A DNA stretch of 64,000 bases from Marinobacter bryozoorum (GTDB taxonomy: Bacteria; Pseudomonadota; Gammaproteobacteria; Pseudomonadales; Oleiphilaceae): contig NZ_JAKZAH010000016.1 of the NCBI RefSeq assembly GCF_023156245.1, positions 31,023-95,022 on the forward strand. The letters are read 5' to 3'. Positions 43,873 through 52,535 of the stretch are shown one piece after another. The position numbers and the translations under genes were made by a program. Below the pieces are notes generated by a model that was given only the letters and a program-made list of their open reading frames with translations, was not told where the DNA came from and ran no database searches. The first letter of the stretch is position 1; each line of letters starts with the position of its first letter.

Positions 43873-43899
43873 GCCGGCGGCTCAACAGGAGCCGCCGGC
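43873..43899 (-). terminator. hairpin between fbpA-like and fbpB-like genes
   Basis: GCCGGCGGCT (43873-43882) and AGCCGCCGGC (43890-43899) form a perfect 10-bp stem. On the minus strand it is followed by ATTGTTTGTT, so partial termination after the binding-protein gene is likely. Confidence 0.7.
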
Positions 43900-43920
43900 A
43901 GCAGGTTTTATTGATCCCGA

Positions 43921-44940
43921 TCAGGGATTGTCATAGTCCACGCGGTCGACCATGCGCACTGCGTCATTGGCGTTCTCGGCGATGGTCTGCAGCGACAGGG
44001 TGTCAGCATTCAGCTCGCCCCATTCTGCCACGATACCGGTGGGCGATACGTCCGGGTTGGCCGGGAACTCGTTGTTGGCCTCGGCATAGATCTGCTGGGC
44101 CTCATCGCTGGACAGGTACTCCATCAGCTTGATGGCGTTGTCGCGATTGGGTGCACTCTGGGTCAGGGCAATGCCGCTGATGTTGATGTGCGTGCCACGG
44201 CCTTCATCGTTCGGGAACACGATGCGTACCTGCTCGGCAATGGGGCGCTGCTCGTCGTCCTGCAGCATGACGCCGTAGTAGTAGCTGTTACCGATGGCGA
44301 CGTCACAGACGCCTTCCGCAACCGCCTTGATCTGGTCACGGTCGCCGCCCTGGGGCTTGCGCGCCAGGTTGTTCTTGACGCCTTCAAGCCACTGCTCCGC
44401 TTCTTCGGCGCCGTGATGGGCGATCATGGAGGAAATCAGGGCGATGTTGTACGGATGCTTGCCGCTGCGGGTACAGATGCGATTTTCCCACTCGGGATCG
44501 GCCAGTTCTTCATAGGAGGTGATCTCGCCTTCCTCGACCCGGTCAAGGGAGGTAAAGATCATGCGGCCGCGGGTGGTCAGGGCGAACCACTTGCCATCAG
44601 GGTGGCGCAGGTTTTCCGGAATGTTCGCTTCCAGGGTTTCGTTATCGACAGAAGCGGTCAGGTCACGGTCCACAAGCTCTGAGATGCGGGAGATGTCGAC
44701 GGTCATGACCACGTCAGCCGGGCTGTTGCGACCCTCACGTTCCAGGCGCTCTGCCAGGCCTTTCTTGGCAAAGACCACATTGGTCTCAATGCCGGTATCT
44801 TCAGTAAATGCATCCAGCAGCGGCTTGAGCAGGAACTCCTGGCGGTAGGAGTAGATATTGACTTCGCCACTGGCGGCAGCGGGCAGGGGAGCGAGGGTGA
44901 CGGCACAGGCGGCAACGGCCGCGGCAAGTTTCATTTTCAT
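43921..44940 (-). CDS. fbpA: iron(III)-binding periplasmic protein (FbpA-like)
   Basis: A 339-residue type II periplasmic binding protein from ATG 44940. A signal peptide ends near residue 23 (PAAASG). The mature N-terminus VNIYSYRQEFLLKPLLDAF is typical of ferric-binding proteins. GNSYYYGVML near the middle resembles the Tyr pair that ligates Fe(III). It scavenges ferric iron for the permease next to it. The frame is open up to 45018, but that part would be cytoplasm-like sequence before the signal peptide. A Fur-like site lies about 35 bases upstream, pointing to induction under iron limitation. Confidence 0.88.
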   Translation of the reverse strand: MKMKLAAAVAACAVTLAPLPAAASGEVNIYSYRQEFLLKPLLDAFTEDTGIETNVVFAKKGLAERLEREGRNSPADVVMTVDISRISELVDRDLTASVDNETLEANIPENLRHPDGKWFALTTRGRMIFTSLDRVEEGEITSYEELADPEWENRICTRSGKHPYNIALISSMIAHHGAEEAEQWLEGVKNNLARKPQGGDRDQIKAVAEGVCDVAIGNSYYYGVMLQDDEQRPIAEQVRIVFPNDEGRGTHINISGIALTQSAPNRDNAIKLMEYLSSDEAQQIYAEANNEFPANPDVSPTGIVAEWGELNADTLSLQTIAENANDAVRMVDRVDYDNP

Positions 44941-44973
44941 GTTGTGAATCCCGTTGCTAATCTGGTGAAAAAC

Positions 44974-44992
44974 AAAAACCATTCTCATTTGT
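44974..44992 (-). promoter_or_regulatory. probable Fur box upstream of fbpA
   Basis: On the minus strand the core AAATGAGAATGGTTTTT matches the AATGAGAAT half of a Fur operator with a degenerate second half. Its position just upstream of an iron-transport operon supports the call. Confidence 0.5.
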
Positions 44993-45130
44993 TGCTGGTG
45001 TGCTGTCAACAGGTTCACATTCTTTTAATACTGAAAATTATTGTTACGATTCAGAGCTATGTTTTATGTCAATTTTTCTGCTTTAGTGTGATGACTAATC
45101 CGACAAACTTCAGGCAGGCGTCAGAGAGTC

Positions 45131-45403
45131 ATGACACAACCGAATCGACGTGAACACATCCGCACCGCACTGAATGCCAGGGTAAGCGTGACCCACGACA
45201 GTCTTGGCAAGCGTCACTTTGCTACTCGTGATATCTCTGACGGTGGCGTTTTCGTGGTCGTCGAGGAAGACGATTTCATGCCGGCGCTGGGGGATATCGT
45301 CACGGTCCAGGTGCAGGGACTTCCGGTACCCGCTCCGGAGTTGCGCATGGTCGTGGTGCGCCATACCGTTGACGGGTTTGGCCTGCAGTTCGCCGACCAC
45401 TGA
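45131..45403 (+). CDS. PilZ domain protein
   Basis: A 90-residue single PilZ domain. The c-di-GMP-binding motif RREHIRTAL at residues 6-14 (RxxxR) is followed by DISDGGVFV near residue 34 (D/NxSxxG), so ligand binding looks intact. Stand-alone PilZ proteins of this size act as c-di-GMP effectors for motility or surface polysaccharide; the partner is unknown. It lies 171 bases ahead of the DUF3391/HD-GYP-like gene on the same strand. With the GGDEF/EAL protein at 19700 it adds to a c-di-GMP theme. Confidence 0.88.
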   Translation: MTQPNRREHIRTALNARVSVTHDSLGKRHFATRDISDGGVFVVVEEDDFMPALGDIVTVQVQGLPVPAPELRMVVVRHTVDGFGLQFADH

Positions 45404-45574
45404 TCCGCCGGATTCCACCCCTCATCGGATATCCCTCTATTTCGTGGACAGGTTGTGATCCGCGTCACGGCAATGTGCTGTCTTGCGGCAGGACAATAAA
45501 GGCAACCAAACGCAGTCGTCTGGTAACGATTTTGCATTCGTGTGTAACGGATTAGCGACATGGAGGTGACGACA

Positions 45575-46921
45575 ATGGACGTTGTCGAAAAGCGGCCAGG
45601 ACAGAGGTGGAAGGTGGGTGTAACCCAGAAAAAGGTTAACGCGCAGGACCTCGAGGTCGGGATGTTTGTGTCCGACCTTGACCGCCCGTGGCACCTGACG
45701 CCCTTTCCCATTCAGGGGTTCTACATCCGTTCCCAGGATGATATCCGGGCCTTGATCTCCCACTGCCGCTGGGTGATGGTGGACGTGGCTGAAAGCCGCG
45801 ACAGCCTGGAATATGACCAGGCAGGCTCTCCCAGCTTTGCCCGCCGGGCCAGTCGCAAGGTGCGTCAGCAGGATATCCTGGAACTTCCACCCATCCAGGT
45901 CAGGAACCCGGTAAAGCACCGGGTTACCCGCTCGCTGAACCGTGAACTGCGCGCCAGTGCAAACCTGCCGGAAGAAGCAGAAGATGCCATCCAGAAAGTG
46001 GTTGGCGGTCTGCGCAATGATATGGTGCCCGACCTGCGACCGGTATCAAAGGTGGCCCGTCAGATGACGGCCAGTGTGCTGCGCAACCCTGACGCCCTGC
46101 TATGGCTGGCCCGGCTCCGTGAGCAGGATGATCACACCTATTGCCACTCGCTCAGGACGGCGGTCTGGGCACTGGTGCTTGGTCGTCACCTGGGCCTCGA
46201 CGAACAACTGCTGACCACGTTGGCGACAGGCTGCTTGCTGGCCCACATCGGCAAGGCAGAGTTGCCCCGGTCATTGCTGCATAATGAACACCAGCTGGAT
46301 GCTGCCCAGTATCAGCAGTACCGGACCTACGTAGAGCTGGGCGCCTGCCGCCTGGAAGAGGCTGGCGAGCCCCGCGGCGTGGTAGCGGTGGTCCGTGGAC
46401 ACCGGGAGCGCCATAATGGTTCCGGTTTCCCGGCGGGTGTTCGCGGTGATCGCATTCCTTTACTGTCCAGGATTGCCGGTCTCGTGGACTACTACGAATC
46501 CCTGATCACTCCCCGTGAGGGCTACCAACCCCTGTCGCCTGCGCAGGCGGTAAGCCAGTTGTTTGAACTGCGCAACGTCGAATTCCAGGAAGACCTGGTG
46601 GAGCAGCTTATCCAGTCCATTGGAATCTATCCGATCGGCACCCTGGTCCAGCTGACCAACGGACAACGGGGCATTGTCGTTTCCCATTCCCCGAAACGGC
46701 GCCTGATGCCAAAGGTGATGGTGATGACAGACACCGCCCAGCAGCCGCTGAAGGCGGCCAGGATGGTTAACCTTGCCACCTGTAACGAGGGGCGTCCTGT
46801 GGGCCAGTCATTGCGGGTGGAAGGCTGCCTGCCCAGTGGTACCGACGGCCTTGATCCAGGCCGGTTTAATATCAGCGGCGCCGAAAGTCGCTGGAACCTG
46901 CGTCGCCTCGTCGGTGTCTGA
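45575..46921 (+). CDS. DUF3391 and degenerate HD-GYP domain protein
   Basis: A 448-residue protein. Residues about 10-135 match the DUF3391 N-terminal domain (LEVGMFVSDLDRPW). Residues about 175-350 are HD-GYP-like, but the hallmark residues are altered: LLHDIGK has become LLAHIGK, HHExxxGSGYP has become GHRERHNGSGFP, and the intermediate His is missing. Metal-dependent c-di-GMP hydrolysis is therefore doubtful; a binding or adaptor role is possible. A further 80-residue beta-rich tail (YPIGTLVQLTNGQRG) is usual for this group. ATG 45575 is used because GGAGGTGA precedes it by five bases; ATG 45560 overlaps that site. Confidence 0.85.
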   Translation: MDVVEKRPGQRWKVGVTQKKVNAQDLEVGMFVSDLDRPWHLTPFPIQGFYIRSQDDIRALISHCRWVMVDVAESRDSLEYDQAGSPSFARRASRKVRQQDILELPPIQVRNPVKHRVTRSLNRELRASANLPEEAEDAIQKVVGGLRNDMVPDLRPVSKVARQMTASVLRNPDALLWLARLREQDDHTYCHSLRTAVWALVLGRHLGLDEQLLTTLATGCLLAHIGKAELPRSLLHNEHQLDAAQYQQYRTYVELGACRLEEAGEPRGVVAVVRGHRERHNGSGFPAGVRGDRIPLLSRIAGLVDYYESLITPREGYQPLSPAQAVSQLFELRNVEFQEDLVEQLIQSIGIYPIGTLVQLTNGQRGIVVSHSPKRRLMPKVMVMTDTAQQPLKAARMVNLATCNEGRPVGQSLRVEGCLPSGTDGLDPGRFNISGAESRWNLRRLVGV

Positions 46922-46926
46922 CCCCC

Positions 46927-46960
46927 GGGCCCGGCACGCCCGCCGGGCCTGGTGTTTTCT
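46927..46960 (+). terminator. terminator after the HD-GYP-like gene
   Basis: GGCCCGGC (46928-46935) and GCCGGGCC (46942-46949) form an 8-bp stem with a 6-nt loop, followed by TGGTGTTTTCTTC. The stem is nearly the same as that at 38527-38551. Confidence 0.75.
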
Positions 46961-47057
46961 TCATGGCGAGCTTCCGCGACTGACCCTCACCCTTGAATTT
47001 TCCCCGGTATGGCTCAAGATATAGCGCTTTCTGCCACTCACCCTTCCGGGATTTGCA

Positions 47058-48026
47058 ATGACAATCCGACCGAACCAGGAGGCGCCTGCAACCTGGGCCC
47101 TTGAAATAGAAGATCTCAGGAAAAGCTATGGCAGCGGCTTCGAGGCCCTCAAAGGCATCGACCTGCGTGTGCAGGAAGGTGACTTCTTTGCGCTGCTGGG
47201 CCCTAACGGCGCCGGCAAGTCAACCACCCTGGGTATCGTTTGCTCCCTGGTGAACAAGTCCGCAGGCAAGGTGCGGGTGTTCGGCCATGACATTGATACT
47301 GACCTGGCCGGTGCCAAGCTCAACCTGGGCGTAGTGCCCCAGGAGTTCAACTTCAACCAGTTCGAGAAAGTGTTCGATATCGTGACCACCCAGGCCGGGT
47401 ATTACGGCATCCCCCTGCGCAAGGCAAGGGCATCGGCGGAGCACTACCTGAAAAAGCTTGGCCTCTGGGACAAAAAGGACACGCCGGCCCGGATGCTCTC
47501 CGGCGGTATGAAGCGCCGGCTGATGACCGCCCGGGCGCTGGTCCATGAACCCAGGCTGCTTATCCTGGATGAGCCCACGGCCGGCGTGGATATCGAGCTG
47601 CGCCGGTCCATGTGGACGTTCCTCGAAGAAATGAACCGCAACGGCACCACGATTATCCTGACCACCCATTACCTGGAAGAGGCGGAAGCCCTCTGCCGTA
47701 ATATCGCCATCATCGACCATGGCGAGATCCTGCGGCATACCAGCAAGAAAGAACTGCTGAACCAGCTGCATGTGGAGACCTTCGTGCTGGATACCGAGCA
47801 AGCTCTTTCCGTTGCGCCAGCACTCGACGGGTTCGAGACCCGCCTGGACGGCGAGGGCGCCATTGAGGTGGACGTGGAAAAGAGCCAGGGGCTCAACGGT
47901 GTGTTTGCCCAGCTGGACGAGCAGGGCATACGGGTTCTGAGTATGCGAACCAAGTCCAACCGGCTTGAGGAGCTCTTCCTGCGCATGGTGGAAGATAACG
48001 CCCGTGAAACGGAGGCGGCCCAGTGA
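47058..48026 (+). CDS. yadG: ABC exporter ATP-binding protein (YadG-like)
   Basis: A 322-residue ATPase. The ABC domain (about 15-240) has Walker A GPNGAGKST near residue 55, signature MLSGGMKRRLMTARAL near 148 and Walker B LLILDEPTAGVD near 170. A C-terminal 80-residue extension precedes RLEELFLRM, as in drug or polysaccharide exporters of the YadG/DrrA class. It overlaps the permease gene by 4 bases (GTGA), so the two are translationally coupled. The exported substrate is unknown. Confidence 0.88.
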   Translation: MTIRPNQEAPATWALEIEDLRKSYGSGFEALKGIDLRVQEGDFFALLGPNGAGKSTTLGIVCSLVNKSAGKVRVFGHDIDTDLAGAKLNLGVVPQEFNFNQFEKVFDIVTTQAGYYGIPLRKARASAEHYLKKLGLWDKKDTPARMLSGGMKRRLMTARALVHEPRLLILDEPTAGVDIELRRSMWTFLEEMNRNGTTIILTTHYLEEAEALCRNIAIIDHGEILRHTSKKELLNQLHVETFVLDTEQALSVAPALDGFETRLDGEGAIEVDVEKSQGLNGVFAQLDEQGIRVLSMRTKSNRLEELFLRMVEDNARETEAAQ

Positions 48027-48796
48027 CTGCCAACGCCATCCTGACCGCGTTCCTGACCATCGTCATCCGGGAAATCCGCCGCTTCACCCGGATCTGGCCG
48101 CAGACCTTGTTGCCACCGGCGGTGACCATGACCCTCTACTTCATTATTTTCGGCAACCTGATCGGCTCCCGGATCGGGACCATGGGCGGGTTCGACTATA
48201 TGTCGTTCATCGTTCCTGGCCTGATAATGATGTCAGTTATTACAAGCACCTACGCCAATGTGGTGTCATCTTTCTTTAGCATGAAGTTCCAGCGCAGTAT
48301 CGAGGAGTTGCTGGTTTCGCCAACGCCGAACTGGACCATCCTGGCCGGCTATGTGGTTGGGGGTATGGCACGGGGACTGGGGATCGGCCTTATCGTGACC
48401 CTGTTGTCGCTGGCGTTTACACGGCTGCAGATCCACAACCTGCCGATGATGGTACTGACGGTGTTTCTCACGTCGGCGCTGTTTGCACTGGGTGGCTTTA
48501 TTAACGCGATGCTGGCGACGAAGTTCGATGACATCTCCATTGTGCCCACCTTCGTGCTGACACCGCTCACCTATCTGGGCGGGGTATTCTATTCCATCGA
48601 TCTGCTGCCGGGGTTCTGGCAGGGCGTGTCCATGATCAACCCGATCCTGTACATGGTGAATGCCTTCCGCTATGGCATTCTGGGGGTCTCGGATGTGAAC
48701 CCCTATGTGGCGCTGGGCATGATCCTGGTGTTTATCGTTATTCTGTCCGTGGTGTCCCTGCGCATGTTGCAACGGGGCAAGGGCATCCGTAGCTGA
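48023..48796 (+). CDS. yadH: ABC-2 type permease (YadH-like)
   Basis: A 257-residue ABC-2 permease with six membrane segments. The start is GTG 48023, overlapping the ATPase stop. Characteristic stretches are IIFGNLIGSRIGTMGGFDYMS-like sequence near residue 47 and VSPTPNWTILAGYVVGGMARG near 100. It forms the exporter channel with the ATPase encoded upstream. Only 9 bases separate its stop from queF, so all three genes are probably one transcript even though the functions look unrelated. Confidence 0.88.
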   Translation: MTANAILTAFLTIVIREIRRFTRIWPQTLLPPAVTMTLYFIIFGNLIGSRIGTMGGFDYMSFIVPGLIMMSVITSTYANVVSSFFSMKFQRSIEELLVSPTPNWTILAGYVVGGMARGLGIGLIVTLLSLAFTRLQIHNLPMMVLTVFLTSALFALGGFINAMLATKFDDISIVPTFVLTPLTYLGGVFYSIDLLPGFWQGVSMINPILYMVNAFRYGILGVSDVNPYVALGMILVFIVILSVVSLRMLQRGKGIRS

Positions 48797-48805
48797 GGAG
48801 TTGTC

Positions 48806-49624
48806 ATGGCCCTTGACCACGCCCCGCTGGGCAAGTCCAGTGAATACCCGGAGCATTACGCGCCGGAGTTGCTGTTCCCGGTGCCCCGGGATGATAACCG
48901 GCGTCGTATCGGTCTGGAGGATGGTCGCTGGCCCTGGTTTGGTGATGACCTCTGGCAAGCCTGGGAGCTGTCCTGGTTGCGCCCGGGCGGAGTACCAGTG
49001 GTGGCCTGGGGAGAATTCCGGTTGCCGGCGGCCTCGCCGTCGCTGATTGAGTCAAAGTCCCTCAAGCTCTACCTGAACTCCCTCAACCAGGAGGTTTTCT
49101 CCAGCCATGACCAGGTGAGGGAAACGATTGAGCGCGACCTGTCCAGCGCCTGCGGTGCCCAGGTGGTGGTGACGCTTTACAGCGTGGATCGCAGCATGGC
49201 GGCAGAGGGCAGGCCGGCAGGGAGCATCCTGATTGATGACGAGCCGGTAGACAGCGTCGGTTATGACTATTGCCCTGAAGTGCTGAAGGCGCAGGGTGGT
49301 GTGGTGACGGAAAGCCTGTGTTCCCACCTGCTGAAAAGTAACTGTCCGGTTACCGGCCAGCCAGACTGGGGGTCACTGCTGGTGGAGTACACCGGCCCGG
49401 CCATTGACCGGTCAGCATTGCTGCAATACGTCGTGGGTTTTCGCCAGAAGCAGGATTTTCACGAACATTGCGTGGAAACGGTGTTCACCGACCTGATGCA
49501 GGCTTGTCAGCCTGAACGCCTCACTGTCAGCGCCCGGTACACCCGTCGGGGCGGGCTGGATATCAATCCCTGGCGGAGCACCAACCCGGGTGAGGCGCCA
49601 CGGCTTCGGCTGGTGCGTCAGTAG
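48806..49624 (+). CDS. queF: NADPH-dependent 7-cyano-7-deazaguanine reductase QueF
   Basis: A 272-residue QueF of the long two-domain type found in gammaproteobacteria. SKSLKLYLNSLNQEVF near residue 90 is the substrate-binding motif. KSNCPVTGQPDWG near residue 188 contains the catalytic Cys that forms the thioimide with preQ0. NADPH-binding residues lie in the C-terminal tunnel-fold half. It reduces the nitrile preQ0 to the amine preQ1 in queuosine tRNA modification. GAGGAG lies upstream of ATG 48806. Confidence 0.95.
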   Translation: MALDHAPLGKSSEYPEHYAPELLFPVPRDDNRRRIGLEDGRWPWFGDDLWQAWELSWLRPGGVPVVAWGEFRLPAASPSLIESKSLKLYLNSLNQEVFSSHDQVRETIERDLSSACGAQVVVTLYSVDRSMAAEGRPAGSILIDDEPVDSVGYDYCPEVLKAQGGVVTESLCSHLLKSNCPVTGQPDWGSLLVEYTGPAIDRSALLQYVVGFRQKQDFHEHCVETVFTDLMQACQPERLTVSARYTRRGGLDINPWRSTNPGEAPRLRLVRQ

Positions 49625-49663
49625 GGGATCGGCCCGACGGCTTTGAGCATTCGCCTGCGAGCT

Positions 49664-51103
49664 TCAGGGCTGTTGCTCGGCTTCTTCTTCGCCCCGCAGT
49701 CGCTCAGCAGCTTCTTCCAGGGCTTCCAGGATGGCCTTGCGGTCATTGTCAGCAATCTTGCCGGAGTCCAGGTACATGGCGAAGCCGGCGTGCTCATGCT
49801 CAAGGAAGCTGCGGTTAGCGCCCAGGTCGCGGCGGAAGTCGATAACCTCGTAGATGGCGACCGGGCGGCCGAAGCCCTTCACCGTAATCTCGCCCTTGTC
49901 CCGGCACATAATCCGCTCCTTGATCAGCGAGAAGGTCTCGTAGGACACCAGGATCTGGCCGGGTTCCGCCAGTTGCTCCAGTCGGCTGGCCAGGTTTACT
50001 TCCTTGCCGATGATGGTGTAATCCATGCGGTTCTCCGCGCCGAAGTTACCGACAGTGACAAAGCCAGAGCTGATGCCCATGCGGATTTCCAGGGGGGTCC
50101 GGATGCCCTGGCTACGCCAGCGCTGGCGCATGATTTTCATATGGTTCCTCATGTCCACGGCCATGGAAACACAGGCCAGCGCGTCTTCTTTCTGCCCCCG
50201 GGATGAAGGGTCACCAAAGAAGATCATGATGGAGTCGCCAACAAACTTGTCGATGGTACCGCCGTAACGGAGCGCGACTTCGGACATTTCGTTGAAATAG
50301 TTGTTGAGGAGCTCGGTGAGGGCCTCCGGCTCCATCTCCTCGGACAGGTCGGTGAAGCCTTTTATGTCCGAGAAGAAGACGCTCAGTTTCTTGCGGCGGG
50401 TCTCCAGTCGCACATCCCGCTCGCCGGTGAAAATGGACTGCCAGACCTGGGGCGACAGGTACTTGGAAAGCTTGTCGGACAGGGCGATAGACTGCTCCCG
50501 CTGCTTCTGGATCTGGGTCTTGGCGGCCAGGAGAATGCGGGCCTGCTGATGGGTATAGAAAGCGGTCACGCAGATATACAGGCCGGTACCGGCCAGGGAT
50601 ACCAAGCTGGTCAGTAAGGGCGTGCTGAAATCATCGGTAACGCCCAGCAGGCCCACGACGAGGCCGGTCGCAGCAGCGAGCAGGAGGGTGCCGTAAAACC
50701 ACAGGTACAGGCCACCCACGATCAGGCAACTGAACATCAGCATCAGCGCCATGGCCAGCGATGGTACCGGGGTCAGGCCAGTGAGGCCGATCACGCCGCC
50801 AGCGAAGATGCATTCCACCAGCAGGAGGTACTGACGGATCCGGGGCTGTCGGTCTGCGCCCAGCTTTCTGCTGACGAAAAGGATAGTGTGGGGCCAGACA
50901 AGGCCGGCGGCCAGCAACCACAGTAAGGATTCAGGGAAGATATCATCGGTAACGCCGGCAACGATTATGCCGCAGAAAGCTGCCGCGCCAAGTACCCGGC
51001 CGTTGAAATCCGGTAGCGGCGGGATCGCCTGTGGTGCCTCTTCCAAGGTCGCGTCCGCGCGGGGCTTGCGGCTGGTATCCGGCGTGCTTAAATACCCTGA
51101 CAT
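49664..51103 (-). CDS. membrane-bound class III adenylate/guanylate cyclase
   Basis: About 479 residues from ATG 51103. Residues about 35-190 hold five or six membrane segments (a MASE-like sensor). A short coiled coil (about 190-225) leads to the class III cyclase domain (about 245-420). VFFSDIKGFTDLSEEM carries the first metal Asp, and VGDSIMIFFGD carries the second. ENRMDYTIIGKEVNLASRL near residue 370 holds the transition-state Asn/Arg region. The base-recognising residues were not resolved, so cAMP versus cGMP is open. AGGGA precedes the chosen start; a longer frame to 51310 lacks support and would overlap the nitroreductase start. Confidence 0.88.
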   Translation of the reverse strand: MSGYLSTPDTSRKPRADATLEEAPQAIPPLPDFNGRVLGAAAFCGIIVAGVTDDIFPESLLWLLAAGLVWPHTILFVSRKLGADRQPRIRQYLLLVECIFAGGVIGLTGLTPVPSLAMALMLMFSCLIVGGLYLWFYGTLLLAAATGLVVGLLGVTDDFSTPLLTSLVSLAGTGLYICVTAFYTHQQARILLAAKTQIQKQREQSIALSDKLSKYLSPQVWQSIFTGERDVRLETRRKKLSVFFSDIKGFTDLSEEMEPEALTELLNNYFNEMSEVALRYGGTIDKFVGDSIMIFFGDPSSRGQKEDALACVSMAVDMRNHMKIMRQRWRSQGIRTPLEIRMGISSGFVTVGNFGAENRMDYTIIGKEVNLASRLEQLAEPGQILVSYETFSLIKERIMCRDKGEITVKGFGRPVAIYEVIDFRRDLGANRSFLEHEHAGFAMYLDSGKIADNDRKAILEALEEAAERLRGEEEAEQQP

Positions 51104-51299
51104 GCTTCGTCCCTGTGGTATACGAATCGTAATCACGGATTCGGGCGAAGCCCGGGCTGGCCTGGCAGCCTTGTTATTTTTGCCGGCGACGGTTACGGTT
51201 TCCAGCGATAGTATCCCGAATCCAGCGGATGAGACTACCAGTAACGGTGCAGGCGGACAATCCGGCGCCGTATCACCCAGCGGGAGATAACAGCTGAAC

Positions 51300-51854
51300 A
51301 TGCACAGCATAACGAAGGCTCTGCTTAACCGTAGTTCTGAACCCCGCCTGAAAGCGCCAGCACCCCCGGAAGACGTACTGGACCTTGCACTGGCCTGTGC
51401 CGCCCGGGCACCAGACCATGCCTTGCTGCGGCCCTGGCGCTACCTGGTCATTGAGGGAGCGGGCCTTGAGCGCCTGGGAGAGTTGTTTGAGGCCAGTGCG
51501 CCGGCCGATGCCAGTGACACGCAAAGGGAAAAGCTGCGCAAGGCACCCCTGCGGGCCCCCATGGTACTGGTCGCAATTGCCTCGCCGACAGAGCACCCCA
51601 AGGTACCCGCCTACGAGCAGGAATACGCGGTTGCTGCCAGCGCCGCCTATCTCGTGCTGGCGTTACAGGCGGAAGGTTACGGTGCCATGTGGCGTTCCGG
51701 AGAGGTTTCGGATAACGACCAGGTATGCAGGGGGCTGGGCCTGGCAGAGCACGAGAGCATCGTGGGCTTTATCTACGTCGGAACGGTTGACTCGGAAAAG
51801 CCGCCGGTACCTCGCCCGGAAATCTCCGAATTTGTCTCCCGCTGGCCCGGGTAG
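51300..51854 (+). CDS. nitroreductase family protein (YdjA-like)
   Basis: A 184-residue flavin oxidoreductase of the short YdjA-like type. The N-terminal RSSEPRL and ARAPDHALLRPWRYLV hold the FMN-binding Arg/Ser residues, and QAEGYGAMWRSGEV near residue 122 forms the C-terminal FMN contact. It reduces nitro compounds or quinones with NAD(P)H; the natural substrate is unknown. A (TCCC)7 run begins four bases after the last codon. It is divergent from the nucleotide cyclase gene, about 196 bases from it. Confidence 0.88.
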   Translation: MHSITKALLNRSSEPRLKAPAPPEDVLDLALACAARAPDHALLRPWRYLVIEGAGLERLGELFEASAPADASDTQREKLRKAPLRAPMVLVAIASPTEHPKVPAYEQEYAVAASAAYLVLALQAEGYGAMWRSGEVSDNDQVCRGLGLAEHESIVGFIYVGTVDSEKPPVPRPEISEFVSRWPG

Positions 51855-51857
51855 TCC

Positions 51858-51885
51858 TCCCTCCCTCCCTCCCTCCCTCCCTCCC
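51858..51885 (+). repeat. (TCCC)7 microsatellite
   Basis: Seven perfect TCCC units directly behind the nitroreductase stop codon and about 140 bases ahead of the flgB promoter. Its length would be expected to vary by slippage. It lies outside any coding region. Confidence 0.95.
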
Positions 51886-52027
51886 TTCCTCCATGGCAAC
51901 CCTGATTCCGGTCAAGGGAAAGGGGTTGCCGCCCCGGCCGCAAGCTTTCCCCGGTTTTTGCCTCTTGTATTCGAAAAGTAAAGCCAGACTGCTGAATTTA
52001 AACAAATAAATAACAATCCTGAGACTC

Positions 52028-52043
52028 TGGCACTGTCATTGCT
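52028..52043 (+). promoter_or_regulatory. sigma-54 promoter of flgBCDE
   Basis: TGGCACTGTCATTGCT has GG and GC elements with exactly the -24/-12 spacing and matches the RpoN consensus. It lies about 65 bases before flgB, as expected for a flagellar class II/III operon driven by RpoN and an FleQ/FleR-type activator. Confidence 0.85.
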
Positions 52044-52107
52044 TTTATCACTGCAAACAGCCCTGACCGGCAACAGGCGGCAGGGTTATGCAGTTACTGG
52101 AGGCACT

Positions 52108-52506
52108 ATGGCAATCACCTTCGACAAGGCACTGGGTATTCACGAACAGGCCCTGACCGCTCGCAGTCAGCGGGCCCAGGTACTGGCGAATAACCTGGCC
52201 AATGCGGACACCCCTGGCTACAAGGCCCGCGATGTGGACTTCAAGTCCATGCTCAACCAGGCCACCGAAGCGTCACGGGGCGAGGCGATGGCTCGCACCC
52301 ATCCGGCCCACCTGGACGTTTCCGGCTCCGGCAGCAGCCCCGAGTTGCTCTACCGCACGCCGCACCAGCCCTCCATTGACGGCAATACCGTAGACGCCCA
52401 GCAGGAGCAGACCCGGTTCATGCGCAACGCCATGGACTTCCAGGCCAGCTTCGAGTTTTTGAGCAGCAAGTTTTCCGGCCTGAGCAAGGCCATCACGGGC
52501 GAGTAA
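52108..52506 (+). CDS. flgB: flagellar proximal rod protein FlgB
   Basis: A 132-residue rod subunit. The N-terminal RAQVLANNLANADTPGYKARD is the signature of axial flagellar proteins (residues about 23-43), and the C-terminal helix (RFMRNAMDFQASFEFLSSKF) completes the coiled-coil D0 region. It is exported by the flagellar type III system and polymerises at the base of the rod. ATG 52108 is preceded by GGAGG; frame upstream of it would run through the sigma-54 promoter. First gene of flgBCDE. Confidence 0.95.
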   Translation: MAITFDKALGIHEQALTARSQRAQVLANNLANADTPGYKARDVDFKSMLNQATEASRGEAMARTHPAHLDVSGSGSSPELLYRTPHQPSIDGNTVDAQQEQTRFMRNAMDFQASFEFLSSKFSGLSKAITGE

Positions 52507-52535
52507 GCCGGCCACCGGAATAGAGGAGAGACAGT

